Origin: Diplocarpon mali
Lineage: Eukaryota; Ascomycota; Leotiomycetes; Helotiales; Drepanopezizaceae
Length of the DNA: 50,691 nucleotides
NCBI GenBank assembly: GCA_024741835.1
Contig: JAENRP010000298.1
Span: 1 to 50,691, forward strand
Direction: 5' to 3'
The notes under the pieces were generated by a model that saw only the letters and a program-made list of their open reading frames with translations, was not told the origin of the DNA and searched no databases. How positions within the stretch are numbered: position 1 is the stretch's first letter; each line of letters opens with the position of its first letter. The position numbers were made by a program, and so were the translations under genes. Of this stretch, positions 47,133 to 50,691 are shown piece by piece.

Positions 47133-47990
47133 ATACCTAAGAAGAACATATCACTTGTTGCCTTAGGCAGTAAGTCTTCGGCAACATCCAGCAATAAACT
47201 AATATTAGAAGGTGGATTCTTGTAGGATAAGAAGACTCTTCAGTTATTAGAAGATATCGTAAGTACCTATAGAACGTTAGGCAAGATAGAATAGTAGGTA
47301 TTCTTAAATTCATCTATTGAGGTGCTTAACTATAGAATTTCTACTATTAAGGAAGGATTCTTAGGTTTCGATGATTTCTTAGATAAGGAACTCTAAGGCA
47401 AAGGTATTAATTAAGAGAAGTTTTTATAAGAGTATTAGGGGTATGCTAATTCAGTTGATTTGTTTCGGAAAAACTGAGATAAGAAAAATAAGTGTATAAA
47501 AAGGTTGATGCAATTCATAGACGGCATTTATAGCATACTTTTCTGGACCTACTTTATAACTGACATTACCGCTAACAACGCCCTGCGGGGGCTCGGCAAA
47601 ATTTTTAAGATATACTAACTAGTGGTAAAGGCCATATAAGTGTTAAATCATTTCACTATCTAAGAAGGTATAAAGAAACTCTAAGGCAATAAGGTGAGAG
47701 GTAGAAAATTTATTGGTTTCTCAAGCACTATTATGCACGCTACTATTCAGACTATGAAAGACGATCCTGCGTAGTATAATAGTCTGGCCCTTCCTAACTA
47801 GACAATTTTAAATACCCTTAGCCTATAACAGTTATAATATGGTCTACTTATTGTAAAAGAAAAGATAATCTATCTCACCGAGTATACTATAAACTATTTT
47901 AATAATAAAATAGAGAGATGGGAATTTGTGGTTCCTACTACTTAGAAAATACTACCACCCTTGGCAGAACTAATTAATGAGGAAAATCTA

Positions 47991-48013
47991 ACTTATAGGC
48001 CCGGCCCACGAGT
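47991..48013. repeat. 23-bp GC palindrome, copy 18 (tandem frame 2, site 1)
   Basis: ACTTATAGGCC-C-GGCCCACGAGT, codon 287, read as TYRPGPRV; same position in the protein as copy 15. Confidence 0.85.
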
Positions 48014-48176
48014 GGAATCAGCATATGATAGAGAAGTCCTTAAGTATAAGGTACTTATAATACTAGAAATACAAACTGCTAACTATTATAACCCCGAATC
48101 TTCAGACATAGATATATTTGAATCACTATCCCTAGAAATGCCTAGAACACCTTAAATACCGGTAGTAAAGAAGTTG

Positions 48177-48199
48177 ACTCGCAGGCCCAGCCTATAGGT
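48177..48199. repeat. 23-bp GC palindrome, copy 19 (tandem frame 2 only)
   Basis: ACTCGCAGGCC-C-AGCCTATAGGT, codon 349, in phase; a TAG lies where Arg/Gln would be read. No counterpart in the first frame. Confidence 0.82.
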
Positions 48200-49406
48200 C
48201 AAAACACATGACGATATAGACTCAGAAGATGAGCTGACAGATGAAGTGGACAGCCCTATCACTAATATATTAGAAATTTTTAATAACACTAAGAAGGATA
48301 TATCTAATATCGTATAGACCTTTCCTAAAGATTTGCAAAAGTTTATTTTAAAATTCTATAAGTCTATAATAAAGCGTTTGAAAAAGGAAAACCGGGGAGA
48401 TGTTTTATTAGCATAAGAGGCAATAGCAAGAGCTATCAAATAGATTATAAAACTGCAATAAGACGAATTCTCCTTAGATAATATTATATAGTTCTTTATT
48501 AACTATAAGAAATCAAAGGGCGACTACTATATGCTTAAGGAGAAGCCTAAAGATACTACGACAATGATCTTTATAGAATGTTGTTAAGTCCCTCTTAATA
48601 TTAAGATAATACTGCAGTATGGTAATAGATTTAAAGTCATAGTGATACTAGAAATAAAGACTCGCTTAAGTAAATTTATAATAGGGATATTTAGAGACTT
48701 CTATTTTGAGAAATTTTATACCCTCTATAAACGACAATATGCACTATACTATAGACTAGCATCAACAGGCATCACTAACAAAGAAGTGTCATCTAACCTC
48801 TATAGATTTTGCACTACTCCCGATCTAAGATTATTCTTATTATACCCTAGAAATCATGCGATAGTGGCCACCGGTAATAGAATAGCCAACTAGATTAAAA
48901 AAGATATATCGCTAGGTTTCTCTAAGTTCAGAGTAGCACTTAAGGCTTTGAAATTATTCTATAATATCGCTTGGACCCCTGCCTAGTATAAAACGATACT
49001 GACTAAGGATACCTTAACATCGCTTCGCACTAAGGGTTTCTTAAATATGCCCAAATTATTTAGCTACGCATTCCTAAGCATAGTTCGCATATATAGTTAT
49101 AGTTCTCAAGGAAAGAATTCATTTTTAATATTAGTATAAGAGGAAATGGAAATATATAAGCACTATTTCCAAATCTTAGATAAGAAGCCTTCCCCTCCTT
49201 CTACCTTCCTCTATAATATAACTTACAGTTTGATACAATAGACTTTAAGGATGCACTATAGGCTATATCTTAGTGCTCTATTAACTCGCTATAATTCTTT
49301 ACACAAGCTAGTAGCGTATCCTAAAGCTATATAGTTTATAAGCATTAACCACCATTCGAGAGTTGTTTCCACTAAGATTAACGCTAATACAAGATTTGTA
49401 AGGCTA

Positions 49407-49429
49407 ACTCCTAGGCCTAGCTCGCGGGT
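49407..49429. repeat. 23-bp GC palindrome, copy 20 (tandem frame 2, site 2)
   Basis: ACTCCTAGGCC-T-AGCTCGCGGGT, codon 759, read as TPRPSSRV; equivalent to copy 16. Confidence 0.84.
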
Positions 49430-50228
49430 CAGCTCCCCTAACAGCAGGACTATCAATTACTATATAATACCTATAGTAAAACAATCAACTAGAGAATTCG
49501 CTATATAGGAAAAATCCTATGAATTATTAGCTCTTACTCCCTATCGCTTAAAGAATGCTTAATAGGTCTTACTAAATCTGGTATAAAACGCAATATAGTA
49601 GAAAGAATTAAATACTAAGACTAGGACGCTACTTAAGGAATATATCTCCAACGAGACCACCCTATTCTCTATATTTATAAGATAAGGAACGTTCGTTGAC
49701 TTGGAGTCCGGCAGAGAGCTTGGAAAAGGTGGGTTCCTTACTATTAGCAACAACTATACAGAAGTTGTTAGCAATAACTCACTCGAAAATAGTACTAACC
49801 TAGACGAGTTTTATATTGAGTCCATCCGCATAAAGAAACCGAGCATTGCAAGATGGAGTATTACTAGGGAATCGTTAGCCAAGTTTTATGCAATACTTAG
49901 TATAACAAAAGGTGGCCTACTATTAGAAGCACTTGTAGGGAGACGACTATAGAACGATCTATTAGTAGTAATAATAGTGAAAGAGTTGCTATCTAAAGAT
50001 GTAGGTTAGCTGATAACCTATCTGAAGAAGTATAAGTAAGAACTTTTTAATGATTTTACCCACACTTAGAAACTGATTCAATACTTAGAGCTATAACTGT
50101 ATAGGGACAAATCCTAGGCTAAGACAAAAGGCACTAACGATAACATTAAGGCTAATAATATAATTAACGAGACAATTCTTCTTGAGAAGTATAGCACTAA
50201 AAAGCCTTGTGTAAAAACCCCTAACACA

Positions 50229-50251
50229 ACTCCTAGGCCCGGCCCGCGACT
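50229..50251. repeat. 23-bp GC palindrome, copy 21 (tandem frame 2, site 3)
   Basis: ACTCCTAGGCC-C-GGCCCGCGACT, codon 1033, read as TPRPGPRL; equivalent to copy 17. Confidence 0.87.
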
Positions 50252-50653
50252 TAATCTGGAAAAAGGCAAGGCTAAGGAGGTCGTAGCTGTAGAATCTCCC
50301 GCCGCGTCCCCCTTAGTAGCAGATGACTCTCTAAAGGATGATAATAATAATGAAGAGGATAATAACGATAATGCTGCGATATAAGTCTCCCTCCCTATCG
50401 GTAGAAGCCGTCAAACTATACTAGCATCTTTATAAAACACTAAAGCTCTTGTAATACTAAGACCGGACTCTTCCGACACTAATAGTAAACCATTAAGAAG
50501 AAGTAGGCGCTCTATAAAGAGAGTGTTATCTAATGATAGTTCTCCTTGTCCCCTAAAGAGAACTAAGGAAAATTGACATCTAGGTTGGTACTATTTTTGA
50601 TTGTTTTTGCAACTCTATAGCTTGTTTGTTTGTTTTGCTAGTTTCGTTTTCTG

Positions 50654-50676
50654 ACTCCTAGGCCTGGCCTATAGGT
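50654..50676. repeat. 23-bp GC palindrome, copy 22 (after tandem frame 2)
   Basis: ACTCCTAGGCC-T-GGCCTATAGGT, 78 bases after the stop of the second frame, so probably in its 3' untranslated region. Confidence 0.82.
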
Positions 50677-50691
50677 GAAAAGTGTATAAAA

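Larger units (their letters stand above)
47133..50576 (+). pseudogene. Unknown ~1,147-codon frame, second of a tandem pair, RIP-mutated
   Basis: From the ATA at 47133 (aligned with the ATG of the first copy: ATGCCTTTAAAGAAC versus ATACCTAAGAAGAAC) to TGA at 50574-50576 is exactly 1,147 codons plus stop, in one phase. Segments 47961-48155, 48642-48893 and 49701-49952 share it. Blocks matching the first copy are GIKKLQGNKVRGRKFIGFSS, IIQFFINYKKSK, FLLYPRNHA, MHYRLYLSALL, GGFLTISNNYTE and VGRRLQNDLLVV. It ends in a basic tail (PLRRSRRSIKRV, CPLKRTKEN) that could be a nuclear signal. Four palindromes lie in phase (47991, 48177, 49407, 50229). The family is unknown to me. Loss of ATG by a G-to-A change also fits RIP. 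Confidence 0.75.

Noticed and set aside
33292..50576. Possible alternative genetic code with TAA/TAG read as Gln in the long frames
   Set aside because: The same frames also use CAA and CAG, have TGA at Trp positions, and show other G-to-A and C-to-T losses of catalytic residues. RIP explains all of this, and the host genes at 4-21 kb use ordinary stops.
21700..50691. Mitochondrial origin of the AT-rich half, given GC clusters in AT-rich DNA
   Set aside because: It contains LTR retrotransposons with target duplications and a RIP signature, and joins directly to nuclear genes with spliceosomal introns.
22000..50691. Giant Starship-type element carrying the decayed cargo
   Set aside because: I see no DUF3435-type tyrosine recombinase captain on either strand, and the contents are explained by nested retroelements.
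1..50691. tRNA or rRNA genes
   Set aside because: No stretch combines the A-box and B-box patterns with a cloverleaf-compatible spacing on visual reading; a tRNAscan run would be decisive.

Overview
The window looks like a filamentous ascomycete (Pezizomycotina) nuclear chromosome. Genes carry short GT-AG introns (45-145 nt) with CTAAC-like branch sites. The encoded families are typical of such fungi: GH131 glucanase, ZIP transporter, carboxypeptidase S, nonaspanin. A gene-bearing half with balanced base composition abuts a very AT-rich half full of decayed retroelements. In those elements, stop codons sit almost only where Gln (CAA/CAG) or Trp (TGG) would be expected, which is the mark of repeat-induced point mutation (RIP).

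Region 1 (1 to about 21.6 kb) carries, in order: a gene-free stretch; a secreted GH131 glucanase (+, 4231-5466); a ZIP/LIV-1 zinc transporter (+, 7565-9133); a large conserved fungal protein with a BTB-like N-terminus (-, 9792-13211); a ubiquitin C-terminal hydrolase (+, 14689-15506); a broken carboxypeptidase S gene (-, 16206-17958); and a nonaspanin/TM9SF protein (-, 18921-21227). I rebuilt exon structures by splice sites and family fit. The genes form no evident cluster; they are unrelated housekeeping and secretory functions.

Region 2 (about 21.65-50.69 kb) is a RIP-type AT isochore with no intact gene. It holds three copies of a ~600 bp LTR-like repeat (one inverted, two direct), decayed frames between them, and a Gypsy-type element (gag from 29941, pol to about 43040). 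The Gypsy element is split by a complete Copia-type element (32691-38680: 195-bp LTRs, 5-bp target duplication TAGAA). After it comes a tandem pair of very long homologous frames (43228-46500 and 47133-50576) of a family I do not recognise.

The most unusual signal is a 23-bp GC-rich imperfect palindrome, consensus ACTCGCGGGCC - N - GGCCCGCGAGT (left arm often ACTCCTAGG), found 22 times between 31336 and 50676. It occurs inside three unrelated element families. Of 19 copies inside coding frames, 18 are read in the same phase, giving a peptide like T-P/R-x-P-G-P-R-V. It resembles in behaviour the Rickettsia palindromic elements that insert in frame into genes, but here in fungal nuclear retroelements. 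I know of no description of it. No computation was run; all statements come from reading the sequence.
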